This document shows, piece after piece, positions 22,101-33,117 of a stretch of DNA of 64,000 nt. The notes below the pieces were generated by a model. That model saw only the letters and a list, made by a program, of their open reading frames with translations, had not been told where the DNA came from and did not search any database. Made by a program: the position numbers and the translations under genes. The stretch covers positions 1,302,001 through 1,366,000 of the forward strand of contig JAETXT010000015.1 of assembly GCA_019188255.1 (NCBI GenBank). The letters run 5' to 3'. Origin of the DNA: Verticillium longisporum (lineage: Eukaryota > Ascomycota > Sordariomycetes > Glomerellales > Plectosphaerellaceae). Within the stretch, counting starts at the first letter, position 1. Each line of letters begins with the position of its first letter.

Positions 22101-24313
22101 ATTGGCTATGTCACTTGTGTGATGTGGCTAGCGAACGCTCGCAGCAGTAGCCTTCTCGACGCTTGGTCGTGGGATGGAGAAGTATGGTCGTACGTCACGC
22201 ATATCGGAACACACAGGTTACTTGGGGCGGAGACAGCGTTGGATATATGTCCTTCACGACGTACCCTCACATGAAGTCGGGCCCGAGGTGATGGGCCTTG
22301 CGGAATGCATGTCGATCCGAGTTTGGCCTGGGGTGCTGGGCGCTTCGAACGGGAGAAGAGGGCCAGCCAGGGTGGCGTGGGAGAAAAGACGTGGGGGAAT
22401 GAACACCCGGCTTGAGCGGCCTGTCTCAGTCGACACTGGCAAAGAGAGACGAGCGGAGGTTGTCTTTGGACAGCGATATGGGCGAGGGTACTTGATCTCC
22501 AGGGCCCAGATCTGCAGCTGAAGACGTTGTCGATCGGCTGGCTCCGGAGCAGAAGCAATTATGAGGTGGTGATAGTGCACAATATGGTTCGAGGACGCGT
22601 AGGGCTTGCTATCTGCCTTCAGATGAGTAGTAAAACGCGCAGCACAGTACCGGCCTAAGAAGCAGACAAATCAAACGGCGACGTTAGTTGACCGGTATTT
22701 GCAAGATGGTTTGAGGACGCCAAGACTTGCATTGCTTCTACGGAACATAAGACAACCCATCACATCACATCTCAGCTGTCAGGAACCCGCTGGATCGAGG
22801 CCAGTAGCTGGTGCTAGCAGAAAGCTGCCGGCAGATAGCAGTGAAGAATCAAGAGGAAAGACAGATTGTGAGGGATCAGTGGCTGGTTTGTCGGTCAAGG
22901 CATTCCTCAGCCGCAGGGAGAAGGACGGCACACTGCCAGCGTGGGACGCCTCGAGGTGGTCGGTCAGTGGGCTTAGCTGGGCCGTCCCGTGGATTCGCGT
23001 GTCGCGGGCTCAAGAGGAATGAGCAGCAGAGGGATCACTCAACGTGAGAGACCAGTCGCGGGTGAGTTTTCGTCGATCAGGTCGGCAGTGCCGCAAGAGG
23101 TAGTGGGCGAGGAGAACGAGATGGATGGACAAAACGGGCGATGCAGGCGATGTGGGCAACTGTCTCACCTCGAGCGAAGGCGCCCGCGCCCACTGAACGA
23201 CAGAGCAAGCTCGAAAAGAGTGCAACATTGCTTCTGGCACAGAACAAGACATGGCGAAGCTACCAATGAACCGGCGTTCAATAGCTTGCCCCCACGTCGC
23301 CCAAGTTCATCTCCTCATCGAACGCCCTGTTCTGCTCTTGTTTGCTTGCTGGCCCCCCAAATCAACAACTACAAGCTGAATGAAGACCAGAAATGGCAAT
23401 TGCGCGATTCCGAGCGAACCGGCCGTGGTCCAGCGCTGCGCAAGCAAAAAAGCAAGCATTCGAGTCACGTTGACCCGAAATCCAGTGTTGGTTGGACAGA
23501 ATAGCGAGGTGTGCCAGTGATGTCTTATGTTTAGGTTCCGAGTGTTTGGGTGTCGTGATGCAACACAGCAAGGGAATGTGGGCGAGACGTCAGGCCTCGG
23601 CAAACGAAGGAAGGGATGCCTGCAGCATGCTTTGCATCGACATGAGAGAACGTGAGGTCCACGAGAACCTGCACATTCATCGAGATGTCACTCAGTCATA
23701 CCCAACGTGTGTGGCAGATGTCAAGTCGATCGGCACAAGGTTATCATCATTTCGTTGACAGGCGTGCTGTGAGGCGTCCATCTACCAACCTTGACTGGGC
23801 TTCTCCCCTTTCAGTTCCTACAGGGCCCCCACGAGAGGCCTATACTCTTGGCCGGTGTTAAAGAAGAAAGTACATGCACTGATCAATAGACTAGAGTCCG
23901 TGGCCGCGAGAAGAAAGTCGGAATTTGACGAGACCATTTGCGGCGTAGGTCTCCCATCGCTTCTAGACCTGAGAAACTGCGAAAGCCCGGTCGACGTAGT
24001 CCTGCAAAGCTGCAGGGGCAACTCCCTGCATTTTCGTCCATCAAATAGGTAGGAAGAGGAGGCCTTTCGACCTGGAAATATGTTTTGTTCTTTCTCCCGA
24101 GGCATCAGTGGGCTCGACGCATGAGTGCTGCTTCTGGTAGGCGAATTGACCAGCGACGATTCATCTTGTCTCGATCTATCTGAGAAATCGCCAACACTTT
24201 ATTGCGAGGTCTCTCTCACGATCCTGTCCTTTCCGAGTTCCTATGTAGGTACCATTACACTTACAAAAGCCAAGCTACACATAGCTGACGACTCAGACAA
24301 CCTCTATTTCAAC
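22101..24313. other. intergenic between divergent genes, no gene seen
   Basis: 2.2 kb between the divergent rhodopsin-domain and hydrolase genes. It must hold both promoters. I see no coding frame with motifs; frames such as 22989-23504 (plus) and 23307-23603 (minus) overlap each other and look random. Confidence 0.45.
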
Positions 24314-25375
24314 ATGAAGCTATCCATCCAGTCGATCATAAGGCTGGTGGCCATGGGAGGCGTCGTCACTGGCCTCACCACCAACAGCACACCTGCCGGC
24401 GTCATCACGACACCTTCAGACTTGCCGCTGGACCTTAACGGCTCCAATTTTACGTACCCCTATCCCATCAACCTCTACTCCTTCACCTCTCAGTCCGCCG
24501 CCCTGGAGATGGCCTTCCTTGATGTCCCTCCTCGTCGCCCTCGCCACGGCTACCCCCCGGTAGACCCTCCCGTCGCGCTTCTCCTGCACGGCAAGAACTT
24601 CTGTAGCGTGACCTGGCAATCCACAATTCAGACCCTCACCCGCATAGGCTACCGCGTCATCGCCCCGGACCAGATCGGCTTCTGCAAGTCCTCCAAGCCA
24701 GACGACTACCAATTTTCGCTGGCCCAGCTGGCCCTCAACACGCGCAACCTGCTCGACGCCCTCGGCATCAAGAGCGTCACCCTCATCGGCCACTCCCTCG
24801 GCGGCATGCTGTCGACGCGCTTCACGCTGCTGTACCCAGACCGCGTCGACCGCCTCGTGCTCGTCAACGCCATCGGTCTCGAGGACTACATCGCCGCGGG
24901 CGTCCCGTACCCGTCCATCGACGCGAACCTCCAGCAGGAGCGGGCGCAGGACTACGGTGCCATTCGCGCGTACGAGCAGGCCGTCTATTACCTGGGGAAG
25001 TGGAAGCCCGCGTACGATGTGTGGGCGCGCATGCTGGCGGATATCTACGTCGGCAGCCGGCGCGAGGCCTTTGTGCGGGCCCAGGCGCGTGTCGTCGACA
25101 TGGTGTTCACGCAGCCGATCGCAGGGGAGTTTGAGAGAATCGAAGCCAGGACGCTCGTCGTGGTTGGGGAGAAGGATACCACCGCGGTAGGGAAGCCTTC
25201 TGCGCCCAAAGAGGTGCAGGCGCGACTTGGGCGGTTTGACGTACTGGGGCGAGAGGTGGCGGGGAGGATCCCGAGGGGGGAGTTTGTCGGATTCAAGGAG
25301 CTAGGGCACTCGCCGCAGGTGGAGGATCCGCGGAGGTTCCATAAGGCTTTGCTCAAGTGGCTGGCCAAAGCCTGA
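24314..25375 (+). CDS. secreted alpha/beta hydrolase (353 aa)
   Basis: Intronless frame. I chose ATG 24314, although the frame is open further upstream, because it gives a signal peptide (MKLSIQSIIRLVAMGGVVTG) and lies just past a leader-like stretch. The 353-residue product has the alpha/beta hydrolase order. The oxyanion strand is LLLHGKNF (about 89-96). The nucleophile elbow is GHSLGG with Ser161. The acid is in VVVGEKDTT (Asp288) and the base in GHSPQVEDP (His332). The cap region lies between about residues 185 and 270. DQIGFCKSSKP resembles the DxxGxGxS stretch of esterases and haloalkane dehalogenase-like enzymes. Several NxS/T sites support secretion. Likely an esterase or epoxide-hydrolase-like enzyme; the substrate is unknown. 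Confidence 0.85.
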   Translation: MKLSIQSIIRLVAMGGVVTGLTTNSTPAGVITTPSDLPLDLNGSNFTYPYPINLYSFTSQSAALEMAFLDVPPRRPRHGYPPVDPPVALLLHGKNFCSVTWQSTIQTLTRIGYRVIAPDQIGFCKSSKPDDYQFSLAQLALNTRNLLDALGIKSVTLIGHSLGGMLSTRFTLLYPDRVDRLVLVNAIGLEDYIAAGVPYPSIDANLQQERAQDYGAIRAYEQAVYYLGKWKPAYDVWARMLADIYVGSRREAFVRAQARVVDMVFTQPIAGEFERIEARTLVVVGEKDTTAVGKPSAPKEVQARLGRFDVLGREVAGRIPRGEFVGFKELGHSPQVEDPRRFHKALLKWLAKA

Positions 25376-26175
25376 ATGACGAATATGATGTACGATAGTC
25401 TCGAGGGGGGTTACGATAGCACGAAGACCATATGCATGTAACAAGGTCAAAGCGGCTCTACCATGTTAGCATGTCAAACACGGATGGATGGATCATGATG
25501 AAGCTTCGGCGGCCGGGCTTGTCGAGAGAAGTCGTCCATTACTTCTAATGCCATGCAATGCAATCCGGAAAGACAAGCAACGCCATCCTCAGTCCCGAAA
25601 GACCGGTTTGTTGGGTTTCCCTTTCCCTTTTGGTTTTTCCTCCCCGAGCGTTCATCATGCCTCCCCGTAACCATAAAACAAAACACAAAAACAGAAAACG
25701 TCACCGCCAGCCCGGCCGATCATTCCACTGTTGGGGAGGGGTTTTTCTTTCTTCTTCTTCTTTCACTCTCACCGTCATTTACCTCGGAGCGCGGTCTCTT
25801 TTCGTTATTCATCGTTGTTCTTTGATTTGGTTTTGGTTCTGTATTGAGGATCGACCGACGGGGTTCCGGAGAAATGAAAATGGGCAACGAGGCACCCACC
25901 CACCCAAAGCCGGCCGCCCCGTCATTCCCCTCCCAAATGAGACCACCAGACCAGCCCTACCATCAGCTTTGTGGAGGGGCATAATTCCCTAATCGAACCG
26001 CCACGCCAATCTAATGTCGGAGGAAAAACGTGCAGAGAACGAAAACCGAGGAAAACACGCGGAAGAGTTCCCGAGACGGTGGGATAGCTGTCGAAAAAGT
26101 CCCTGTCATGCCGACCGGAGGGAGAGAGAGGGAAGAACAGCCGCGCGGGAGGTAAGGCTACCGTTTTGGGTTTGT
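25376..26175. other. convergent 3' intergenic region with pyrimidine tract
   Basis: Lies between two convergent genes and holds their 3' untranslated regions. A TTTTTCTTTCTTCTTCTTC-type pyrimidine tract occurs near 25741-25760. No gene is seen. Confidence 0.5.
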
Positions 26176-27315
<1,140 letters not shown>

Positions 27316-28407
27316 CGTTCCCGTCCGTCACCGCTGAAAAAGTAGAGACGAAGAAGGTTGAACGTTCAGCTCGGAAACAAACCTCAGGGGCGATGATGCC
27401 GCGTGGAGATTTGGTGCTGTTGAGCTGGGTGTTAGTAGCGGTCGTTGCTGGGGACAGGAAGTTCGCGATCAGGGCGACGAGTCGAAATATTCCATCGACC
27501 ACAGGAGGGCGGTGATTGTGGAGCCCTGCTTGGGGTTTGCGGCAAGCGAGGCACTGTTCCTGCTGGCCTTCACCTTAGGGCTGTTGAGACCTAGCAAATT
27601 CGTCACGTGGAAGCATAATTCGGTGGCCGCCTCTTCCAGCTGGCACCACCTAGGTGGGGCAGCACAGAAGTGGCCACACCTGGTAAAGCCCGGCTCATCA
27701 CGTCATCAGTCACCCTGATAGGCGACTCGGGAAACAATCCCGCCTCGATCAATCACTCGTGCGGCCTGCAAGAACGCGATGTGGTTTGGATAGAACCGCT
27801 CCCCGTAGGCTAAGGCTTCCTTTGGCACCTCAGAAGACTAGACGAATATCAGTCGCGAATCGCCTAGGACCTTAATTGATCTTAGTGCTCCGAGGCCAGA
27901 GTAGCAACATGCACTGCCTTGTGTCCGAACGCTCTCGATTAGTTGGCTTTGAGCACAGTTCTGCTGAGTTATGCTATAGAGCATAGTACGCGTAGCTTGT
28001 GCTGAGATCGATTCCGGTCTTCGAGGGATGGGGGACGTGCAGTGTAGCGCAGTAGGTCGACAGACAAAAAGATCAAGTAGACGATTAAAGGGCACGCGAC
28101 ACGCTGGATACCAAATGGCAACGAATCAGTTACGAAGAGTACATCGCATGCCACCGCCTTTGCAACGGAAATCGGTTGGCAAGCTACCGAAGAGTTCGTG
28201 GCCGCCGGTTTCATTGCGTCTAACCGCGAAAGAATTATGTACAAATGAAACATCAGGGCTGAAAGCGTTGCATCAGGCCGGGGTGTTGTAGATGCAAGTT
28301 TACGCCATGCAGTTGCGCCCGGAATACCGCCGCCGTCGTCTCCCTCTCGGGAATCCATGCAAACAAACATGTCCATGCCGCGTCCTCGCCTGTAGACAGG
28401 ATATGGC
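27316..28407. promoter_or_regulatory. RPL16: RPL16 promoter region with a 12-bp perfect palindrome
   Basis: Upstream region of RPL16 (minus strand), also the 3' flank of the BAG gene. A perfect 12-bp palindrome CCACCTAGGTGG lies at 27646-27657, about 330 bp from the RPL16 start, with CACGTGG (about 27604-27610) and ACACCTGG (27675-27682) nearby. The palindrome may be a binding site for a dimeric factor. No gene is seen in the stretch. Confidence 0.4.
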
Positions 28408-29565
28408 TCATTTCTTCAGTCTCGTGTCCAAGTCCTTCAGCACGTTCTGCACCTTCTGGACAAGCTCTTTCCTGCGCGCCCGCGCGTCTGGGTCACCATT
28501 CGTTTCTACAGCGTCAAGCTTGAGGATGACCTGCATCATGACCGTTTCGCTAATCTTGCGGTGCTCGTCCTCCAGTTTCTTCGGATCTGTCGGAGTATTC
28601 GCCATGAAGTCCTGGCATAATGGGTACAGAGTCGTCATGAAGTGATTGTCGAGTTCATTGAGAGCCGCAATGGGGCCGGGGCCTGTCGCAGTAGCGGGCC
28701 GAGGTGACGACGGCGTATCCGAGTCGCGACCCGGCAGAGAGAACGTTGAAGCGCTGTCGCGCGGGCTGCCCTCGGTCTTTGACTTTTTTGACTTCTTCGA
28801 CTTCTTCTTCCGACGCTTCTTGTCATCGCCCACGCCTCCGGCACTGCCTCGATCGTCCGCAACAACTACCATCTCCTCGTCCGATGTGGAGCCACTCTCC
28901 TCACCGGGAGCAATATCGGGCAGGACCACCATGACTTCGCTGTTGTTCTTGACGCCATAATCGCGGACGGGTGCCGCTGGCTCCTTCAATTGGCGTCCCT
29001 TATAGAGAATCTTGGCGCGACGAGCGCGGCGGTCGGAGAGGTCAAGCTCGACGGCAATGCGATCACGAATGTCGCATACACGAAGCTTGCCGTCACCAAT
29101 GGTGTAGGCGGGGAAGTGTACGGGATAAGTCACGCCCTTGTTCTTGAAGAGCAGAATATCATCTTCGGGCGCGGGAGGGACCGCATTGTGGGTGCGGGGC
29201 TGGTATCTTGAGCCGCCTGCGGGTTCGTGGAGGTCTTCGGAGGTGATGTAGCTAAAGTCGTCGTCTGTGATATTAGGGACGCCGCCCAACGAGGAGCCAT
29301 AGGGTGACAAGGATTCCCGATTTATAGGCCAGCCGTATCTCGACATGCTGAAAGGAACGGCCAGCAGGATGCAGCCAATGGTGGTGTACAAGACGATGTG
29401 AGGGTCGACGCCTAGTTTCTCCGCGACGAAACCTGAGGAGATGGTGATGGTCTCAGCCAAGCGAGTGAGAGACTTGTCAAGATAGACCTGCGCGGAGGTC
29501 GGTAAGAGGGCGGTGATGCTCGAGAGGGCACCGGAAGATGCGAGAAGTGGGAAGTCGGAAGCCAC
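28408..29565 (-). CDS. BAG-domain cochaperone with ubiquitin-like region and N-terminal membrane segment
   Basis: Intronless frame. From N to C: a hydrophobic membrane segment (HIVLYTTIGCILLAVPF, about 56-72), a ubiquitin-like region (about 150-220; KILYKGRQLKEP is typical), a Lys-rich linker (KKRRKKKSKKSKKSK, about 247-261), and a C-terminal BAG domain (about 295-385; ends VQNVLKDLDTRLKK). Architecture matches fungal BAG proteins related to yeast Snl1 and S. pombe Bag101, nucleotide-exchange factors for Hsp70 at the ER or nuclear envelope. Start is unusual. The codon at 29565 is GTG, with a stop six codons upstream, and the first in-frame ATG is codon 74 (29346), just after the membrane segment. 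There is no ATG in any frame on this strand between 29346 and 30048. Either GTG starts a membrane form, or the gene makes only a 312-residue soluble form from 29346, or both. Confidence 0.85.
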   Translation of the reverse strand: MASDFPLLASSGALSSITALLPTSAQVYLDKSLTRLAETITISSGFVAEKLGVDPHIVLYTTIGCILLAVPFSMSRYGWPINRESLSPYGSSLGGVPNITDDDFSYITSEDLHEPAGGSRYQPRTHNAVPPAPEDDILLFKNKGVTYPVHFPAYTIGDGKLRVCDIRDRIAVELDLSDRRARRAKILYKGRQLKEPAAPVRDYGVKNNSEVMVVLPDIAPGEESGSTSDEEMVVVADDRGSAGGVGDDKKRRKKKSKKSKKSKTEGSPRDSASTFSLPGRDSDTPSSPRPATATGPGPIAALNELDNHFMTTLYPLCQDFMANTPTDPKKLEDEHRKISETVMMQVILKLDAVETNGDPDARARRKELVQKVQNVLKDLDTRLKK

Positions 29566-31277
29566 CTTGGCGAGATGGTGCGGTCCTTAAAGCTAAGGAC
29601 GCTGCAGACTGGGAGGGAGGGGTCTGAGGGTATAAAGGGCGGGGATATGCGAGACAGCGCAGCGAGGCGAAGCGAATCGATGCGAGGACGTCAGCGAGGC
29701 CGAAGGGTGGAGGTAGGAGGTGTCGTCGTCGTGGTCGCGGGGTCTCGGCGGACAGGGACGAGCGTTCAAGGTTTCCTTTCTGGGTCTTTTATTTTTTGCC
29801 CCTTTGAATTAAGACTTTTGCCGGCGCCTGGTGAACCCAAGTGACGATGGGCGAAGCGGGCTGGTTTGCCTCGCAGAGACGGGATCGGCGACCGTATTGG
29901 CAGGGTCAAGGGTCGAGGAACGGACCGGTGGGGGAGGCTCCTCAAGAAGCGTGAGGCTGTCGGGGACTGTCTGGAGCGGGATGCGCTGTCAGCGTTTCTC
30001 GCTTGTCCAAGTTTGGAGGCAAGCTGACGGCGTCAGGAGGGGGGGGGCATGAGAGATGGGGGTGGTGGGAGGATGGAGCCCACTGCAAATCGACAGAGGC
30101 AAACGTCAAGGCAATTGGTGACGAATGACAGATCGCTTGTCGTCGAACTTGATAATTGGTCAGGTGGGGGAAGGACGGTGTTCCCAACGTGCCTTACCTG
30201 GGGATGGCCTATCACGAGGGCATTCGACGAAGTAGCTTGACTCAATGAACCGACTGGGCAATCTGGGGTGACGACTGATGGCAAGATGATGCGAGTTGGA
30301 CGGCGCAGGTTGCAGATGGGTGATGCAATAGGATCCAAGGCGTGTGGTACAGGTGTGACGAGATTCGCGAAATTTGCATTCGAAGACGAGAAAGTAACTC
30401 CAGCGTGTTTCGTTTAGTCACCGAAGAGGCAAGTTGGCCAACACCTACGAGGACCCTTGGCTGGCTGCTGTGTCACAAGGAATGAGAGAGGTGGCTTCTG
30501 GAACGATCTCGCATGGCCAGCCAATCGTGCAAATGATAGCCGGCTGTTGCCAGCGGTCATAAGCTTTAACGATCTGACAAAGCCCGTCATCCTTACCAAC
30601 AGTAGCAGCCAATACAGAGAGAGGGGGCTCGGGGGGCTGTCCACTCGCAGAATGATGGTAAGCTGGTTATTGGGAAAAAGCAGTTCTAAATCGAAATCGC
30701 TTCTTTGGTCATTCAGCGTTGTCACATGTTATCATTATGTTTTGATCCTGATGCCATCCATCGCGAGGTGAGGTGGCCGAAAGCCGCAACCTGCTACAGC
30801 CTCCATGCCCACTAATGCCGGGCAATTACAGTGGACTTGCATCGTCTTTTAGCGTCCTAAGCACATCTTGGATACAAGCTCATTACATCATTAGCATATC
30901 CGAGGGCCGGCATCTCGAAAAATGGAATCCCAAGCACAGGACCCTAGTCACTAAAGCACATCATCTCCGTCGCCAGCCCAGAGTTCCCAGATACCAGTCT
31001 TCAAACGCTCCCTTTTGACACCATTTGTAATTCCCGGTCAGTGCGTCCTGCTTCGATCCACTCTCCGGCCTCTGTGTGCTTCGGAGGCTTATGTTAAGGG
31101 ACCGATTGCGCCATCCACGCTCTCGAGGCGAGACGAGTACCTGACAAATCCCCGTGCAGCTCACCCTCCCATCGCCGTCACCACCTTCGGAGCCCCTCCA
31201 CTAAGAGACTCGTGCCGCATATATATCCACCGTACCTCGGCCACCTGCGTCGCCGACACGTCTACCCCTCCAAACCA
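29566..31277. promoter_or_regulatory. divergent promoter region (BAG gene / glutaredoxin)
   Basis: 1.7 kb between two divergent genes, with no supportable coding frame. A TATA-like TTTATA on the minus strand near 29630 lies about 65 bp from the BAG GTG codon. A run of nine G occurs near 30040-30048. The right end is the leader of the glutaredoxin gene, where the frame is open but lacks protein character upstream of 31278. Confidence 0.4.
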
Positions 31278-31712
31278 ATGTCCTTCTTCCGCCGCTTCTT
31301 CTCCGCCGCACCAGCCATCAACATGTCGCAAGCCAAGGAAACCGTCCAGAAGTACATCGACGACAATGCCGTCGTTGTCTTCTCCAAGACCTACTGCCCA
31401 CACTGCAAGGCCACCAAGCAAACCCTTAACGACCTCGGCGCCGACTTCCTGACCGTTGAGCTCGACATTCGAGGTATGTACTCCTGCTTCGCGGTTCTTT
31501 CGTGTTCCCTCTGCAATATCATCGTGCTAACAACCCACACAGACGATGGTGCCGCCCTCCAGGACGCCCTCGAGGAGATCTCCGGCCAGCGCAGCGTGCC
31601 GAACAACTACATCTCCAAGAAGCACATTGGCGGCAACTCCGACCTGCAGACCCTGTCCAAGAATGGCCAGCTGAAGAAGCTCGTCCAGGCGGCCAACGCC
31701 ATCAAGGCGTAA
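31278..31712 (+). CDS. dithiol glutaredoxin, possible dual start (121 or 106 aa)
   Basis: Two exons, 31278-31473 and 31543-31712, with a 69-nt intron (GTATGT donor, GCTAAC branch, ACACAG acceptor). The product is a classic dithiol glutaredoxin: active site CPHC (Cys40 and Cys43 counted from 31278), the cis-proline motif RSVPNNYI and the glutathione-binding IGGNSDL. It reduces protein disulfides and glutathione mixed disulfides. Two in-frame ATGs are plausible. The one at 31278 adds a basic, Phe-rich MSFFRRFFSAAPAIN leader that looks like a mitochondrial presequence. The one at 31323 (MSQAKETVQ) gives the cytosolic core. Yeast GRX2 is known to use two starts in this way. A still longer open frame from 31212 looks like leader sequence. 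Confidence 0.93.
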   Translation: MSFFRRFFSAAPAINMSQAKETVQKYIDDNAVVVFSKTYCPHCKATKQTLNDLGADFLTVELDIRGMYSCFAVLSCSLCNIIVLTTHTDDGAALQDALEEISGQRSVPNNYISKKHIGGNSDLQTLSKNGQLKKLVQAANAIKA

Positions 31713-31945
31713 GAACGTCATTCACAGCCGTACAGTACTTGGGTCGGCGCTGATGGAGGTCCCAAGATCGAGACTATAATATGAGCAGTAGAGAGCACCT
31801 CGCTCCTCGTAGCAAATGGTTGGAAGGTGTGGAATAGACTTGAGATATCCTTCAACCATGCTGCCGCGCCATTGACATGTTGTACATTTCTTTCACCTGG
31901 TTCCCGTGCAACCTCTTTCTGAATAAATACTTCATACATCCACTG

Positions 31946-33117
31946 TTACAGCACCTGCGTCGCAACAGTACCGACCGGCCGCTCCACAAACTCCATGACG
32001 CCCTCAATGATGTTTTCCTCGCCACCTCGGACGCAACCTTCTTGCCGGCGAGGTAATTCAACCACAGCAGTCTCGACACGCGCTCGTCCTCGACCCGTCC
32101 CACGGGCTGCCTGCCCTTTCCGTCGTCGTAGAGCACGTCCAGCGCGCCCCTGTCGTCCCGTAGCATCAGCAGCTCTCGCGTCTTCGGCAGCTTGCCGCGG
32201 TTAAAGATGGCCTTGAGCGTGCGCACAGACTCGCCAAAGGCCTCGTCACCAAACTCCTGCGGCCTCGGGTTCGAGCGCGTCTGCACGGCGCGGACAAAGG
32301 CGTCGCGAAGGTGGTGGAAGTCGGTGTCGCGGACGGGCACGATGCGGAAGGCACTGCGGCACTGGAGGTCCTGCAGCAGCGCCGTCCACGTCGCCTCGCT
32401 CTCGGCCGGGTCGAGGAGGGACTGGCGCAGCGTGTCGCGCTCCGACGGGATCAGGGTCGAGGCGATGGGGTTCACCTTTTTCTGGGGGTGGTGTTGCAGC
32501 TTGACAATGCAGTCTCGCGGGACGTAGAAGCCGACAATGTAGACGCCAATCGAGAGGAAGCTGACAGTGCGCAGGCCGAGACCGACGAGGGTGTATTCGA
32601 TGCCGGCGTCGTCTTGGACCGTCGCGGCGATGGGCTGAGCGGCCTGGCTCGCATCGTGGGAGGAGGGCACTTCGAGGTGGCGCGGAAAGTCGGGCACAGT
32701 GCCGTTGCCCGTGGGCACAATCTCATAGCCGTCCTCGTCATGCACGACCACCTTGCGCTTGACGCCGCCGTCGGTCGTGAAGGTCTCCGAGGGTACGGTG
32801 GGGGCGTCGAGTTGTGTGACTCCAGCCGCGGGCTCGCCGGCCGCCTTGCGCTTCTTGTTGTTCTCTGCCTGAATGGCCTTGTAGAGCTTTGTACCCGTGA
32901 ATACGATGCCAATGGCACCGGCGAGGGCGCCTGCCGCGAGGAAGTAGGTACGGTCGCGGTCGTAGTCGTTGCGAGCGCGGGATAGGCGACCAATGTCCAG
33001 TCGTTCAAGGGGGCGTGATGCGTTGCGGGCGCGGAGGAAGGTTCGGCGAGGGGCACTTCGGGTATTTGTGCGAGCGGCAGCCCGAGGAAGGGCGCGGAGA
33101 GGGGCGCTGCGCATCAT
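31946..33117 (-). CDS. aim18: Aim18-type chalcone-isomerase-like mitochondrial protein, 3' frameshift
   Basis: Intronless. It starts MMRSAPLRALPRAAARTNTR at 33117, a basic Arg/Ala-rich mitochondrial presequence, followed by a single membrane helix (TYFLAAGALAGAIGIVFTGT, about 57-76). The chalcone-isomerase-like domain (about 170-365) contains FLSIGVYIVGFYVP. This fits fungal Aim18, an inner-membrane protein. Close to the C-terminus, the expected ending (GVMEFVERPVGTVATQVL then TAA at 31948-31946) is encoded in another frame. The upstream frame runs on instead for about 40 unrelated residues to a stop at 31852. The switch needs one extra base near 32010-32022, next to the run GCGAGGAAAAC on the coding strand. 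This is a natural frameshift or a sequencing indel. The end given here is the family-like stop. Confidence 0.82.
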
